From contig NZ_WJPP01000003.1 in assembly GCF_009649225.1 (NCBI RefSeq), forward strand, positions 310,001 through 374,000: DNA of 64,000 bases. The letters run 5' to 3'. The notes beneath the pieces are model-generated. The model saw only the letters and a program-made list of their open reading frames with translations, searched no databases and was not told the DNA's origin. Both the position numbers and the translations under genes were made by a program. Shown here piece by piece: positions 1 to 8,300 of the stretch; position 1 is the stretch's first letter; each line of letters opens with the position of its first letter. This stretch comes from Spiribacter salilacus. Its GTDB lineage: Bacteria > Pseudomonadota > Gammaproteobacteria > Nitrococcales > Nitrococcaceae.

Positions 1-1
1 G

Positions 2-892
2 GCGGCCTCAGGGAACTTTGTGACGGCTCGACCCTTGGGTGTCTGCGATGGCGTTGACTACCTTCACACCGGCGAGGTCCGCCGCATCGATGCCGCGGCA
101 ATTCATGGGCGATTGGATGACGGGGCGGTTGTGTTGGTGAGTCCTGTGGGTGTCTCACCAACCGGCGAGCAATTCAATCTCTACGCCGAAGACGTGGCTG
201 TCTCAGTTGCACGTGCCCTCCAGGCCGACAAACTCTTGTTCTTGCACGAAGGCCCGGCACTGGAGCATAGCGAGCTGACGGTGGAGGAGGCGGCGCGCAT
301 CCAAGACACCCACATCCAACGCGCCGTCCAGGCTTGTCGCGGCGGCGTGGCGAGGGTGCATTTGGTGCCAAGGGCAGAAGATGGTGCGCTGCTGGGTGAG
401 TTATTCACGCGGGATGGAGTCGGTACGTTAATTACGCCGCAACCGTTTGAGCAGCTCAGGGCGGCAAGGGCGGAGGATATTAGCGGGATTTTGGCGTTGA
501 TTGAGCCGCTTGAGGCGGACGGCACGCTTATTCGGCGTACGCGTGATCGCATCGAAAGCGAGCTTGATCAGTTTATGGTGATGGAGCGCGAGGGCACCGT
601 GGTGGCCTGTGCCGCGCTGCAGCCGGTCTCAGATTCCAAGCTTGCCGAAGTGGCCTGTCTGACGGTGCATCCCGATTATCAGCGCGGCGCACGAGGACAA
701 AAACTTCTGCAGCAGCTGGAGCAAAAGGCCCGAGCGCAAGGCTGCGAAAACTTATTTGTGCTGACGACGCGTACCGCGCATTGGTTTAGAGAGCAGGGGT
801 TTGAACCTGGCGAATTAAGCGACCTGCCAGAAAGTCGTCAAGCCGGATACGAGCCCTCGCGCGGCTCCAAGCTGCTCTTCAAGCCGCTCTAA
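2..892 (+). CDS. argA: N-acetylglutamate synthase, C-terminal part (cut by window edge)
   Basis: First step of arginine biosynthesis: acetyl-CoA plus glutamate gives N-acetylglutamate, in the cytoplasm. The frame is open to the left edge, so only about the last two thirds are present; the GTG at 20 is internal, because the upstream codons continue the family sequence (ASGNF before VTARPLGV). The visible part starts late in the amino-acid-kinase domain (GVDYLHTGEVRRID) and carries the whole GNAT domain (CLTVHPDYQRGARGQKLL, FVLTTRTAHWFREQGF), matching classical gammaproteobacterial ArgA. Two copies of the interspersed GACACCCAC element lie inside it (146-154 reversed, 305-313), plus a near-copy at 36-43. 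Identity is confident; the N-terminus is not seen. Confidence 0.93.
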   Translation, partial: AASGNFVTARPLGVCDGVDYLHTGEVRRIDAAAIHGRLDDGAVVLVSPVGVSPTGEQFNLYAEDVAVSVARALQADKLLFLHEGPALEHSELTVEEAARIQDTHIQRAVQACRGGVARVHLVPRAEDGALLGELFTRDGVGTLITPQPFEQLRAARAEDISGILALIEPLEADGTLIRRTRDRIESELDQFMVMEREGTVVACAALQPVSDSKLAEVACLTVHPDYQRGARGQKLLQQLEQKARAQGCENLFVLTTRTAHWFREQGFEPGELSDLPESRQAGYEPSRGSKLLFKPL

Positions 893-918
893 CAGACCAC
901 GGCCCACGGCGCCAGCCT

Positions 919-1857
919 TTAACGTAGCGCCAGCTCGCGGCGGCTAGGCCTTGCCGACGGCTCAATTAATGCCACCTCGGCTGTGAGTTCAACGAGCCGA
1001 TTAGCAATAATTAAGTCGCGAATTTCTCGCACGTAGTCATAGCCACGCTCAGAATACTGATTCAGTCCAGCCGCCATTGCCATAGGCGACATTGCGCCCC
1101 CCCGTCGATGCGCTTGTTCACGCAAAATACGAAAGCGCTGATAAGCATCGTGGCTGTTTAAATTGCGCATATAACTGCGGACTGACTGGCGAGGGCTTTG
1201 AAATGCGCGGACATAATGCGATGCATCTTCGGGGCGATCTTCCGGCGCTATGCCGATGCTGGAATCCCAAGTCCACTGTCCAAAAAAGTTGTTGCCCTCA
1301 CGCGCAAATCGCGATGTGCCCCAACCGCTTTCCTTGGCGGCCTGCGCTAAAGCGAGCGCCACGGGGACGGAGTTGACGCGCTGCCGCAGCGCCTGCCACG
1401 TCTCTGGTGCAAGCGGATCTCCCTCAACACCATATTCTTCGGCGAGCTGGCTAATTAGGACAAGCCGTCGACCCTCTGGCATGTTGTTATCAAGGGCCAT
1501 CATTAATTGACGACGTTGCGCTTCAATCCGCGTGTTTTCTGCCAAAATCACAGGCAGCATCGCCCTAAAGAACAATGACTTACGAAGCTCTGGATCAATC
1601 GATTCCAAATCGGCTGGTAAAGATCGAACGGTGATGGGAGGCACTTCTTCGTCACTCGGCCAGAAGTACTCGCGTGCCTCAAATACCGCCTCAAGCTGCT
1701 CGCTACTAGATACGCTAACGGAGTAAAGAGGTGGTTTGCCACCATCGCCAGAGGCAATGCCTGGCCAGCCTGCCCACCAAAGCAGACCGAGGCAAACAAG
1801 TAATGTCAGCGGCACTGCTTCGATGGCTGCGATTAATTTTCCGTGATGTCTAGTCAT
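919..1857 (-). CDS. Bax-like glucosaminidase-domain protein
   Basis: Predicted membrane-anchored peptidoglycan hydrolase of the Bax/FlgJ-like glucosaminidase group (312 aa). The N-terminus has a short basic stretch and a hydrophobic segment at about residues 15-32 (signal anchor). The C-terminal half has the glucosaminidase signature VALALAQAAKESGWGTSRFA, where the Glu of AKESGWG is the expected catalytic acid, followed by GNNFFGQWTW and YSERGYDYV. I chose the ATG at 1857 because GGAG lies 7 nt upstream; a TTG at 1875 is possible but has no clear ribosome site. The start overlaps the end of the EVE-domain gene by 8 bp, suggesting co-transcription. The in vivo substrate is inferred from the family. 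Confidence 0.8.
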   Translation of the reverse strand: MTRHHGKLIAAIEAVPLTLLVCLGLLWWAGWPGIASGDGGKPPLYSVSVSSSEQLEAVFEAREYFWPSDEEVPPITVRSLPADLESIDPELRKSLFFRAMLPVILAENTRIEAQRRQLMMALDNNMPEGRRLVLISQLAEEYGVEGDPLAPETWQALRQRVNSVPVALALAQAAKESGWGTSRFAREGNNFFGQWTWDSSIGIAPEDRPEDASHYVRAFQSPRQSVRSYMRNLNSHDAYQRFRILREQAHRRGGAMSPMAMAAGLNQYSERGYDYVREIRDLIIANRLVELTAEVALIEPSARPSRRELALR

Positions 1858-2320
1858 GGCGTTTCTCCAATTCAAGGATATGCGCCCACTCGGCCTCGCT
1901 CACGGGAATGACAGACAGCCGATTGCCGCGACGCACTAGCGGCATTTCAGATAGCGCTGGATCTGCCTTCATTTCAGCTAGGGTAATCACCCGCTCGGTG
2001 TGACGCACGTAGCGCACATCCAACATCAGCCAGCGGGGATTTTCAGGGTCACTTTTAGGGTCGTAATAACCACTTTTGGGATCAAATGCCGTGTGATCGG
2101 GGTAGGCGGTGCTGACCACCTCCATCACCCCGACAATGCCAGGCACTTTGGTGTTGGAGTGATAAAAGAAGGCTTGATCACCCACGGCAAACTGATCGCG
2201 GAACATGTTTCGCACCTGATAATTGCGAATCCCATCCCAGTGTTCCGTACCATCGGGTTCTGCGGCCAGATCGTCAATGCCATAGACATCCGGCTCCGAC
2301 TTCATTAACCAGTAGGCCAT
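1850..2320 (-). CDS. EVE (PUA-like) domain protein
   Basis: Small single-domain protein of 156 aa, full length for the EVE family (THYN1-like). The start MAYWLMKSEPDVYGIDDL and the core HWDGIRNYQVRNMFRD are the family hallmarks; the aromatic pocket (FFYHSN, then VVSTAYPD) fits binding of a modified base in DNA or RNA. EVE proteins near ygfA/zapA are common in gammaproteobacteria, and the cellular role is not firmly known. It lies 39 bp downstream of the fau gene and overlaps the next gene. Confidence 0.88.
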   Translation of the reverse strand: MAYWLMKSEPDVYGIDDLAAEPDGTEHWDGIRNYQVRNMFRDQFAVGDQAFFYHSNTKVPGIVGVMEVVSTAYPDHTAFDPKSGYYDPKSDPENPRWLMLDVRYVRHTERVITLAEMKADPALSEMPLVRRGNRLSVIPVSEAEWAHILELEKRHD

Positions 2321-2359
2321 CCGTCCATCACCTGTTTAACCACAAATACAAGGCCTAGT

Positions 2360-2977
2360 TTACCAACAAACCGTCGCAATATCTGTGACACAGGTATCTA
2401 ACCGTTGATCCCAAGGGTCGTGAGGAAGAGCTGCCACGCGTTGGCAGGCATGCGCCACGCCCATGCGATAAGGCCGGCGAAAGCGACCGCGACCCGCCAG
2501 TGTGCGGTCATAAAATCCACCGCCCATACCTAGCCGATAACCGGCACCATCAAAGCCGACCAGCGGCATCACCATCAGATCAATCTGCGCCAACGGGCGA
2601 ACCGGCGTTTGTCCGCGCACCGGCTCCAGCACCCATAGCGCGCCGCGCCTGAGCACCGTGCCCTGTTGCCGAAACACCAAAACCCCCCGAGTGATGGCTG
2701 CTCGACGCCCTGCACGCCCTCGGGGCGGACGAATAACGGGCAGATAAACGGTCTTGCCGGCCTGACGAGCAGCATCAATTAGCGGTGTCGTATCGAGTTC
2801 GCCATCGCCTGAGAGATAAATGGCCACATGCCGGGCGCGTCGCCACGCTTTATGCCGACATACGCGCTCGGCGACAGCCTTTGCGGCGGCTTGCGCGCGC
2901 GCCGGCGGTATTGCACGCCGTGCTTGGCGCAGTGCGCTGCGTAAGGCTTTTTTACTAGAAACATTAGATGTTGGCAT
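2360..2977 (-). CDS. fau: 5-formyltetrahydrofolate cyclo-ligase
   Basis: ATP-dependent conversion of 5-formyl-THF to 5,10-methenyl-THF (also called ygfA; 205 aa, usual length). It begins with the typical basic start KKALRSALRQARRAI; the phosphate/substrate motif appears as LVGFDGAGYRLGMGGGFYDRTL (about residues 138-159), and the end has RMGVAHACQRV. It is the distal gene of the conserved zapA - 6S RNA - fau unit, and in relatives the mRNA is processed from the same transcript as 6S RNA. Confidence 0.93.
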   Translation of the reverse strand: MPTSNVSSKKALRSALRQARRAIPPARAQAAAKAVAERVCRHKAWRRARHVAIYLSGDGELDTTPLIDAARQAGKTVYLPVIRPPRGRAGRRAAITRGVLVFRQQGTVLRRGALWVLEPVRGQTPVRPLAQIDLMVMPLVGFDGAGYRLGMGGGFYDRTLAGRGRFRRPYRMGVAHACQRVAALPHDPWDQRLDTCVTDIATVCW

Positions 2978-2982
2978 GAATG

Positions 2983-3180
2983 AAGGACCCCACGACGCCG
3001 TTCGGGCAACGCCCTTGAACCCTGAGGTTCAGGTCGGAGATAGCGAGTAACGCTTTAGGCTTTCCGCTAAGCTTTTGGCAGAGCGGACGTGCACACCAGT
3101 CATCACCACAAACCATCTCCTGAGGCGTCTGCTTGTAGGCTCAAGAATGCTGAATGCCCGGCATCGAACGCCGCAGGGTC
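2983..3180 (-). ncRNA. ssrS: 6S RNA (RNA polymerase-binding RNA)
   Basis: The gap between zapA and fau, the classical ssrS position, holds a minus-strand sequence with the 6S landmarks. There is a closing-stem 5' arm (GACCCTGCGGCGTTCG), a CTTGAGCC stretch matching CCUGAGCC, and the 3' segment CCTGAACC..AGGGTTCAAGGGC, closely resembling the E. coli 3' arm. The complementary 3' closing arm GGCGTCGTGGGGTCC follows. 6S RNA mimics an open promoter and sequesters sigma-70 holoenzyme. The ends are approximate (about +/-10 nt), set by the closing stem. Confidence 0.86.
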
Positions 3181-3196
3181 ACACTCAGGATGCACC

Positions 3197-3490
3197 CTAA
3201 GAGGGGTCTTCGTCCAGAAAACTTCCAATCCGCTCATTCAGCGCACGCAACCGCTCGTCGGCATCATCGGCAACCGCTGCTTGGCCTTGGGCCTGCAACA
3301 TCTCATGGGTGATGTTGAGCGCCGCCATAATCGCGATGCGATCAATCCCCACGATCTTACCTGCGCTGCGAATCTCACGCATGCGCGCATCTAACAAACG
3401 CGCTGATTCATGCAGGCTTTCATGCGCCTCTTCGGGCGCTGCCACCATAAAATCACGATCTAGGATATTGACTTTGATCGGCTCACTCAC
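3197..3490 (-). CDS. zapA: Cell division protein ZapA
   Basis: FtsZ-ring stabiliser, 97 aa, normal length. The N-terminal globular domain starts with the family pattern EPIKVNILDRDFMVAAPEE, continues with LLDARMREIRSAGKIVGIDR, and ends in a predicted coiled coil (ITHEMLQAQGQ...LRALNERI). It overlaps the preceding coiled-coil gene by 4 bp (ATGA) and is followed by 6S RNA, the standard gammaproteobacterial arrangement. Confidence 0.93.
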   Translation of the reverse strand: MSEPIKVNILDRDFMVAAPEEAHESLHESARLLDARMREIRSAGKIVGIDRIAIMAALNITHEMLQAQGQAAVADDADERLRALNERIGSFLDEDPS

Positions 3491-3720
3491 GCGTTCTGCT
3501 CCAGGGCCTTAAGCCGCCCGATCATCGCCTCAATGCGAGCGCGAGCCACGTCGTTTTTCTCAATCAACGCGGCGCGTTCCGCATTTAAAGACGTCTGCGA
3601 CTCCAGCAGCACGCGGTTTTCCTCCCGCAGCCGGGCGCAATGCTTTAACAAGACATCCACCTGTGATTCTAGCTTCGCAATCTGTTCGTTAACGGAATCA
3701 GTCACTTGGGCGCTCTCCAT
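3487..3720 (-). CDS. Small coiled-coil protein of the TIGR02449 (ZapB-like) type
   Basis: A 77-aa, almost entirely helical protein: KLESQVDVLLKHCARLREEN followed by ESQTSLNAERAALIEKND and a C-terminal RIEAMIGRLKALE. It is encoded directly upstream of zapA, with which it overlaps by ATGA. I chose the ATG at 3720 because GGGGTGAG lies at proper distance and the family starts there; the same frame is open further upstream without family similarity. Family members are thought to work with ZapA at the division site; that role is inference from position. Confidence 0.8.
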   Translation of the reverse strand: MESAQVTDSVNEQIAKLESQVDVLLKHCARLREENRVLLESQTSLNAERAALIEKNDVARARIEAMIGRLKALEQNA

Positions 3721-3732
3721 GAACTCACCCCG

Positions 3733-3761
3733 AGAATACCACGAATGGTAGAATATTAACG
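3733..3761. promoter_or_regulatory. Divergent promoter region zapA side / ygfB side
   Basis: The 41 bp between the divergent genes holds a perfect inverted repeat TACCA-cgaa-TGGTA (3737-3750). It is flanked by a -10-like TAGAAT on the plus strand (3749-3754) and TATTCT on the minus strand (complement of 3733-3738). The plus-strand -10 sits only about 8 bp from the ygfB ATG, implying a very short or absent leader. No clear -35 boxes; assigned from spacing only. Confidence 0.35.
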
Positions 3762-4361
3762 ATGAACGGTAGTGAACTCCATGACGAAGTCGCCCGCGCC
3801 CTGGCAAACATCGATGCCACGGTGACGGCCGCCGAGGCGCAGGGCATGCTCTGCGGCCTTTTTTGTGCCCCCACCCCGCCCGATATGGCGCAGTGGATTG
3901 CCCAGGTGCTCGAGGGGCTGTCCCCCAAAGGCGAGCCGGCCCGCGAAGCGCTTGAGACGCTGGCAGGCCTTTACCAAGACACCCACGATCGTCTTGAAAA
4001 CGATATTCTCGAATTCGCACCGCTACTTCCCGACGATGAAGCGGAGCTTAATGAGCGCGCCACCGCTCTGGCCCGCTGGTGCGAGGGGTTTTTGTTCGGC
4101 CTCGGCCTTGCGAACGGCCAGGCCGGTGGGCAAGACGGTGGCCAAGTCGATGATCAGGTTGGTGCCCAAGTCGAGGGCCTGCCACGTGAGGCCAATGAGG
4201 CGATCAGCGATATCGGCCAAATCGCTCAGCTCGACCCCGACACACCCGCCGATGAAGATAGCGAGATCGCCTACACCGAGCTTGTCGAGTACCTGCGCGC
4301 GGCCACCTTATTACTGCGTGAGCACACGGCACTGCCCTCCAACACCAAGGGCTCGGCATGA
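3762..4361 (+). CDS. ygfB: YgfB/YecA family protein (UPF0149)
   Basis: 199 aa; family of uncharacterised cytoplasmic proteins found next to pepP-ubiH throughout gammaproteobacteria. The pattern HDEVARALANIDATVTAAEAQGMLCGLFC and the central RWCEGFLFGLGLA are diagnostic. A Gln/Gly/Asp-rich low-complexity insert (about residues 120-143, repeated GGQ/DDQ units) is longer than usual in the family. One interspersed GACACCCAC element (3978-3986) encodes DTH in a loop after GLYQ. It overlaps pepP by 4 bp. Confidence 0.88.
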   Translation: MNGSELHDEVARALANIDATVTAAEAQGMLCGLFCAPTPPDMAQWIAQVLEGLSPKGEPAREALETLAGLYQDTHDRLENDILEFAPLLPDDEAELNERATALARWCEGFLFGLGLANGQAGGQDGGQVDDQVGAQVEGLPREANEAISDIGQIAQLDPDTPADEDSEIAYTELVEYLRAATLLLREHTALPSNTKGSA

Positions 4362-5668
4362 CCGGCATATCGGACATGCACGCGGCGCGGCGTGAGCAAC
4401 TCATGCGTGAAATCGGCGCAAGCGGCATCGCCGTTTTACCGGCTTCGCCAGAGCGCCCGCGCAATCGAGACGTCCACCATCCGTATCGCCAAGATAGCGA
4501 CTTCCTCTACCTGACCGGCTTTCCCGAGCCCGATGCCGTGGCGGTGATCGTGCCCGAGCGCGAGGCGGGCGAGTTCATTTTATTCTGCCGTGAGCGCGAC
4601 CCCACTCGGGAAGCTTGGGAAGGGCGAACCATTGGCCAAGACGATGCGGTGAGCGAATACGGCGCGGATGATGCGTTTCCGATTAGCGACATCGACGAGA
4701 TTTTGCCCGGCCTGATGGAAGGGCGCGACAAAGTCTACTGCCCGATGGGCGCCAACCCAGACTTTGATCAACGGCTTATTGGCTGGGTCAACGCCCTACG
4801 TCAGCGTGCGCGCGCCGGGGTGAAGGCGCCGCTGGAATACGTCTCGCTTGAGCATATTTTGCATGAAATGCGGCTGATCAAATCGCGTGAAGAAATCGCT
4901 GTGATGCGCGAAGCCGCGCAGGTGACGGCCGCTGCACATTCGCGAGTGCTGGAGGTTTTACGCCCGGGCCTTTTTGAATACGAAATTGAGGCCGAACTGC
5001 TCTACGATTTTCGCCGCCACGGGGGCGAGCCGGCTTATCCGAGCATCGTTGGCGGTGGGGCAAACGCCTGCGTACTGCATTACATCGCCAACCGTGCGCC
5101 GTTGAATGATGGCGACTTGGTCTTGATTGACGCCGGCATCGAGCTTAACGGCTACGCGGCAGATATCACCCGCACCTGGCCGGTGAACGGCCAATTTACT
5201 GCGGAGCAGCGCGCCATTTATGAGCTTGTTTTGGCCGCTCAAACCGCCGCGCTCGACGCCGTGCGTCCTGGCGTCCATTGGAATGCCGCCCACGAAGCCG
5301 CCACGGCCGTGCTAGCCGAAGGCCTCGTCGACCTTGGCCTGTTCGGCGGCCCCGTCGAGGCCGTTTTAGAATCCGGCGACTACCGCCGTTACTTCATGCA
5401 CCGCACCGGGCACTGGTTAGGTATGGATGTCCACGATGTCGGTGACTACAAAGTTGACGGTGAATGGCGCGAGCTTGAACCCGGCATGGCGCTTACCATT
5501 GAGCCTGGCCTCTACATCCCGCCCGGCAGCCCCTGTGATGCCCGCTGGCACGGCATCGGCGTGCGCATCGAAGACAACTGCATCGTCACCCGCACCGGCC
5601 ACGACAACCTCACCGCCGCCACCCCCAAAACCGTCGCCGACATCGAAGCTGCGATGGCGAGGAGGTAG
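4358..5668 (+). CDS. pepP: Xaa-Pro aminopeptidase (aminopeptidase P)
   Basis: Dinuclear-Mn metallopeptidase that removes an N-terminal residue before proline; 436 aa, matching E. coli PepP in length. All five metal ligands are present: Asp258 (VLIDAG), Asp269 (AADITRTW), His352 (TGHWLGMD), Glu382 (TIEPGLYI) and Glu405 (VRIEDN). The N-terminal creatinase-type domain (DSDFLYLTGFPEPDAV) is intact. It is translationally coupled to ygfB (ATGA) and directly followed by ubiH, a conserved order. Confidence 0.95.
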   Translation: MTGISDMHAARREQLMREIGASGIAVLPASPERPRNRDVHHPYRQDSDFLYLTGFPEPDAVAVIVPEREAGEFILFCRERDPTREAWEGRTIGQDDAVSEYGADDAFPISDIDEILPGLMEGRDKVYCPMGANPDFDQRLIGWVNALRQRARAGVKAPLEYVSLEHILHEMRLIKSREEIAVMREAAQVTAAAHSRVLEVLRPGLFEYEIEAELLYDFRRHGGEPAYPSIVGGGANACVLHYIANRAPLNDGDLVLIDAGIELNGYAADITRTWPVNGQFTAEQRAIYELVLAAQTAALDAVRPGVHWNAAHEAATAVLAEGLVDLGLFGGPVEAVLESGDYRRYFMHRTGHWLGMDVHDVGDYKVDGEWRELEPGMALTIEPGLYIPPGSPCDARWHGIGVRIEDNCIVTRTGHDNLTAATPKTVADIEAAMARR

Positions 5669-5670
5669 AA

Positions 5671-7014
5671 ATGAAATCCTCAGTTGATGAATCCCGGACA
5701 CCCACACTTTCGCCCACCGAATTTGACATCGTCATCGTTGGTGGCGGTCTTGTTGGCGCAAGCCTGGCGGCCGCGATTGCTAACGAGGGTTACGGGGACA
5801 GCCACTTTTCAGTGGCCGTAATCGAAGCCACCGAGCCAGCTGATGCCAAAGCGCAAACCAGACACCCAAGTTTCGACGACCGCCAAACGGCCCTCGCCCC
5901 CAGTTCGCGCCGGTTCTTTGAGGGCTTAGGCCTGTGGTCACAAATCGAAGCGGGCGCGGCGCTCATCTTGGACATCCACGTTTCCGACCGCGGCCACGGC
6001 GGCTTCACGCGCCTTAACGCCGAGCAGGAAGGCCTGCCTGCCCTAGGGCACGTAGTCTCCAACCGTCATCTCGGTGCGGTGCTGGGCCCGGCGATGGAAA
6101 GGACAGCCACCGTTTTCCGCCCGGCAGAAATTGCAGAGCTTCAGCCCATCCAAGACACCCACACCTCAGTCAACGAAAACGCCATCCAAGACACCCACAC
6201 TTCCGGCTACCGCCTCCGCCTTTCCTCGCCCGCTGGCGAGCAGACGCTAACGGCGCGGTTGCTGCTTGTGGCCGATGGCATGCGTTCAAAAACACGTGGG
6301 TGTCTGGGTATTGGGCTCACCGAGCGCCACTACAACCAAAGCGCAGTCATCGCCAATGTGCGCACGAGCCGGCCGCATCGCGGCACGGCTTATGAGCGCT
6401 TCACGCCTGATGGGCCGCTGGCGATGCTGCCGGCGGCAGATGGCGCGGTATCGTTGGTGTGGACGCTGCCGCCTGAAAAGGCCGAGGAAGCGGCCACTCA
6501 GTGGACACCCACCGAATTCCTCGCCGCACTGCAAACCGCCTTTGGCTGGCGCTTGGGCCGCCTGCTTGAGGTGAGTGAGCGCCAGGTTTACCCGCTGATT
6601 GCGGTAACGGCTGATCAGTTTGTGACCGATCGCGCCGTCATCCTCGGCAACGCCGCCCATGCGCTGCACCCAGTGGCAGGCCAAGGTTTAAACCTCGCAT
6701 TGCGCGACGTCGACGCCCTGGCAAAAACCCTGGCGGAGTCCCTCGCTAGCATTACCGAGACACCCACAACCACAACCACAACCAAGACACCCACACCCGA
6801 CCCCTACAATCCCCAGCGCCTGGCCGAGTACGAAAAGGAGCGCCGCGCAGATTATCGGCGCACGTTCACTTTCACCGACGGACTAGTTCGGATATTTTCT
6901 AACCAGTTTCTGCCATTGGTGGCTGTCCGAAATGTCGGCCTGACCCTACTCGACCTATTCCCACCAGCCCGGCGGCTCTTACTCAAACAAGCGACAACAG
7001 GAGGACAGGCATGA
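5671..7014 (+). CDS. ubiH: 2-octaprenyl-6-methoxyphenol hydroxylase (ubiquinone biosynthesis)
   Basis: FAD-dependent aromatic hydroxylase of ubiquinone synthesis. The Rossmann motif is at residues 17-33 (DIVIVGGGLVGASLAAA), the DG motif at LLLVADGMRSKTRG, and the second FAD motif is ILGNAAHALHPVAGQGLNLALRD. At 447 aa it is somewhat longer than most UbiH, because non-conserved loops carry inserts made of the GACACCCAC element: six exact copies, coding DTHT or TPT, plus one reversed copy in the KTRGCLG loop. Two copies lie exactly 36 bp apart (6154, 6190). RBS GAGG at 5662-5665. UbiH versus its paralogue UbiI is decided on synteny. Confidence 0.85.
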   Translation: MKSSVDESRTPTLSPTEFDIVIVGGGLVGASLAAAIANEGYGDSHFSVAVIEATEPADAKAQTRHPSFDDRQTALAPSSRRFFEGLGLWSQIEAGAALILDIHVSDRGHGGFTRLNAEQEGLPALGHVVSNRHLGAVLGPAMERTATVFRPAEIAELQPIQDTHTSVNENAIQDTHTSGYRLRLSSPAGEQTLTARLLLVADGMRSKTRGCLGIGLTERHYNQSAVIANVRTSRPHRGTAYERFTPDGPLAMLPAADGAVSLVWTLPPEKAEEAATQWTPTEFLAALQTAFGWRLGRLLEVSERQVYPLIAVTADQFVTDRAVILGNAAHALHPVAGQGLNLALRDVDALAKTLAESLASITETPTTTTTTKTPTPDPYNPQRLAEYEKERRADYRRTFTFTDGLVRIFSNQFLPLVAVRNVGLTLLDLFPPARRLLLKQATTGGQA

Positions 7015-7403
7015 GCGAAATGCCCACCGATCTCAAATACGCAGACACCCACGAATGGGTGCGCGACGAGGGCGACGGCCACATCACCGTGGGCATCACC
7101 GATCATGCCCAAGCCGAACTAGGCGATTTGGTGTTTGTAGAACTGCCCGCCACCGAGGGCATCATCGAAGCGGGCGCCGCCTGCGCGGTGGTTGAGTCGG
7201 TGAAGGCCGCCTCCGACATCTACGCCCCGCTTGATGGCGAAATCACCAGCGTTAACGAGCGCCTAAGCGACGAGCCCGAGCTCATCAACTCAGACCCCTA
7301 CGGCGAAGGCTGGATTTTTACCATGAAACTCGCCAACCCCGGCGCCCAAGAAGAGCTCCTCGATGCCGCCGACTACGCCGATGCGATAGCCAACGAAGAC
7401 TGA
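7011..7403 (+). CDS. gcvH: Glycine cleavage system H protein
   Basis: Lipoyl carrier protein of 130 aa. The lipoylation motif VVESVKAASD is present, with Lys65 as the lipoylated residue; YADTHEWVR and the ending of the motif GEGWIFTMK are typical. It overlaps ubiH by 4 bp. No gcvT or gcvP is adjacent, so the rest of the cleavage system must be elsewhere, or this copy serves lipoate relay. The DTH codons coincide with a GACACCCAC element (7044-7052), at a position where DTHEW is also natural in the family. Confidence 0.94.
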   Translation: MSEMPTDLKYADTHEWVRDEGDGHITVGITDHAQAELGDLVFVELPATEGIIEAGAACAVVESVKAASDIYAPLDGEITSVNERLSDEPELINSDPYGEGWIFTMKLANPGAQEELLDAADYADAIANED

Positions 7404-7432
7404 ACGAAGACTACAAGGAATCCGAGACACCC

Positions 7433-7960
7433 ATGAATAAATCACCCACCACCGTTACCCGCCGCGGCGAGCTCGTTCACCTCAATGGCGAGCTGCCCGC
7501 CGTTGGCAGCCAAGCGCCTGACTTTGTGCTAACCCGCGCCGACTTAAGCGATGTGTCGCTGGCCGCCTACGAGGGCAAATACAAAGTACTGAGCATCGTG
7601 CCGAGCCTAGATACCCCCACTTGCGCGATGTCTCTGCGCAAATTTAACGAACAGGCAACGGCGCTAGAGAACACGGTGGTGCTAAATATTTCGGCAGACT
7701 TGCCGTTTGCGATGTCGCGTTTTTGCGAGACCGAGGGCATTAATAACGTGGAGTCGCTCTCGATGATGCGCAACCGCCACTTCGCCAAAGACTACGGCGT
7801 ACTGCAGGTAGACGGCCCCATGGCCGGCATTACCGCGCGAGCGATCGTCATCCTAGACACCCACAATAAAGTGATCTACACCGAGCTCGTTCCCGAGATT
7901 CGCCAAGAGCCGGATTATGAGGCCGCGCTGGCTGCGTTAGCGCGGCACAGAGCAGCGTAG
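7433..7960 (+). CDS. tpx: Thiol peroxidase
   Basis: Periplasm- or cytoplasm-acting atypical 2-Cys peroxiredoxin reducing hydroperoxides via thioredoxin; 175 aa. The peroxidatic Cys64 lies in SLDTPTCA and the resolving Cys98 in MSRFCETEGI, equivalent to Cys61/Cys95 of E. coli Tpx. The end VIYTELVPEIRQEPDYEAAL is diagnostic. A GACACCCAC element (7856-7864) codes LDTHNK in the hairpin where others have ENGK, and a one-base variant sits across the start codon (7426-7434). The last 24 bp overlap the convergent DCC-family gene. Confidence 0.94.
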   Translation: MNKSPTTVTRRGELVHLNGELPAVGSQAPDFVLTRADLSDVSLAAYEGKYKVLSIVPSLDTPTCAMSLRKFNEQATALENTVVLNISADLPFAMSRFCETEGINNVESLSMMRNRHFAKDYGVLQVDGPMAGITARAIVILDTHNKVIYTELVPEIRQEPDYEAALAALARHRAA

Positions 7961-8281
7961 GCGCTGAATGCGCCACGCCGCCCAGCGGTTGTAGAGGAAA
8001 TCTCCAATATGAAACAGCCCCGGCAGCCCGAGCACCGCCGTCACCCAGCCGAAACCGGCCAGCCGCCAATAGCCCAGCGTGGCGGCAAAGCCGATTTGCA
8101 TCTGCTGACCGTCAAAGAAGTGGATGCGCTCTTCCATAGCCGCCCGCGTGTAGCCCGCCGGCGCCTCAAAATCAGGCGCACTGATATCCACCAGCTCGGC
8201 CTTGGGCGCCAGCCGCGGCCGCAAGTGGTTGATTTCACGCCGGCACATCCCACACGACCCATCGTAGTACAACGTTTTCAT
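7937..8281 (-). CDS. DCC-family (DUF393) thiol-disulfide oxidoreductase-like protein
   Basis: 114 aa; begins with YYDGSCGMCRREI, the DxxCxxC signature of the family, and ends with GLFHIGDFLYNRWAAWRIQR, the usual second block. The family is predicted to have a thioredoxin-like fold; substrate unknown. The ATG at 8281 is chosen because the family starts 3-5 residues before YDG; an upstream ATG at 8302 would overlap the phosphohexomutase start. Convergent overlap with tpx, and a head-to-head start only 19 bp from the next gene. Confidence 0.82.
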   Translation of the reverse strand: MKTLYYDGSCGMCRREINHLRPRLAPKAELVDISAPDFEAPAGYTRAAMEERIHFFDGQQMQIGFAATLGYWRLAGFGWVTAVLGLPGLFHIGDFLYNRWAAWRIQRLRCSVPR

Positions 8282-8300
8282 GATCGAGAGAATACACCTC

